Below, piece after piece: positions 63,853-64,000 of a stretch of DNA of 64,000 nucleotides. Position 1 is the stretch's first letter; every line of letters begins with the position of its first letter. This DNA is from an uncultured Ruminococcus sp. Its GTDB lineage: Bacteria; Bacillota; Clostridia; Oscillospirales; Ruminococcaceae. The DNA lies in NCBI GenBank assembly GCA_947627445.1, contig CANQWA010000005.1, positions 19,626 to 83,625 of the forward strand, written 5' to 3'. The translations under genes and the position numbers were made by a program. The notes under the pieces were generated by a model. It searched no databases. It had not been told where the DNA came from and saw nothing but the letters and a program-made list of their open reading frames with translations.

Positions 63853-64000
63853 TCATCGGTGGTAGAAAGATATATTATCGAAATCCGGTTTTCTTCTACC
63901 AGATTTTCTACCAAAATCGCTCATTTTTCGTTCTCTTTTTCTCGCTATAAATTTTTCGATATTATATTTTATAATCTTGATGTTTGCGATTCTCCTGTCA
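63853..64000 (-). CDS. Possible 3' end of a gene entering from the right edge
   Basis: An open minus-strand frame runs from the edge to TGA at 63853-63855. The product is very basic (KFIARKRERKMSDFGRKSGR). AT-rich, no domain recognised, and short enough to be chance. Confidence 0.25.
   Translation of the reverse strand, partial: DRRIANIKIIKYNIEKFIARKRERKMSDFGRKSGRRKPDFDNISFYHR

Noticed and set aside
1-64000. CRISPR array or known defence system
   Set aside because: No regularly spaced direct repeats and no cas, restriction or toxin-antitoxin genes were recognised. The repeated sequences are palindromic and scattered.

Overview
The window looks like chromosome of a spore-lineage, fibre-degrading Ruminococcus (Oscillospiraceae, Firmicutes). 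I infer this from six dockerin-bearing or dockerin-like genes, a GH94 cellobiose phosphorylase, the clostridial IspH-S1 fusion, DAP-type MurE, and sporulation-lineage genes (SpoVD-like PBP, SpoVB-like flippase, alpha/beta SASP). Species cannot be fixed from sequence alone. Most housekeeping genes lie on the minus strand with strong Shine-Dalgarno sites and many 17-nt-spaced TTGACA/TATAAT promoters.

Layout. 1-8.6 kb: 3' part of ispH-rpsA, then minus-strand genes for DNA repair (mpg), ribosome rescue (rqcH), an rRNA methyltransferase, the nif3/trmK pair, two small cysteine-rich proteins and a SigH-like sigma factor. 8.8-23.7 kb: a dcw cluster (mraZ-rsmH-ftsL / spoVD / murE-murF-mraY-ftsW-murG-murA-ftsQ-ftsZ) without murD, murC, murB or ftsA, broken by a structured 380-bp gap after ftsL. 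23.9-28.8 kb: a small orphan ORF and the str operon (rpsL-rpsG-fusA-tuf). 28.9-32.8 kb: two secreted BspA-type leucine-rich-repeat proteins with C-terminal dockerins. 33-42.8 kb: sugar transferase, rqcP, mazG, trpS, a hypothetical, an aminotransferase, SpoVB-like flippase, GtrA, a CNNM/HlyC-type protein, and a CorA-type transporter preceded by a 25-codon leader peptide. 43-46.7 kb: a pfl operon in which the glycyl-radical domain is a separate 79-aa gene and a 69-aa unknown gene sits between the two halves. 47-52.4 kb: CmpB-like membrane protein, cellobiose phosphorylase, a 53-aa secreted half-dockerin peptide, a GH25 lipoprotein and an SASP gene. 53-63.7 kb: an accessory polysaccharide island with GH43 arabinanase-, PL1 pectate lyase- and GH26 mannanase-dockerin proteins, tRNA-Pro, remnants of a relaxase, an IS1380 and an IS5 element, and a frameshifted AraC regulator.

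How it fits together. The GH43, PL1 and GH26 enzymes carry dockerins, so they are probably assembled on cohesin scaffolds encoded elsewhere. Cellobiose released by cellulolysis would be phosphorolysed by the GH94 enzyme, and pyruvate would go to formate and acetyl-CoA through the split PFL and PflA. The island shows recent rearrangement: a ~163-bp dockerin 3' cassette is present in inverted copies on both sides of the IS debris. At least three families of small palindromic repeats recur, and two copies of one family abut the TAA stop codons of dockerin genes.

The two observations I rate highest are the split pyruvate formate-lyase with its intervening 69-aa gene and the Asp-Pro-containing leader peptide upstream of the CorA-type gene. 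All functional calls come from reading motifs and gene order. No alignment, database search or folding program was run.
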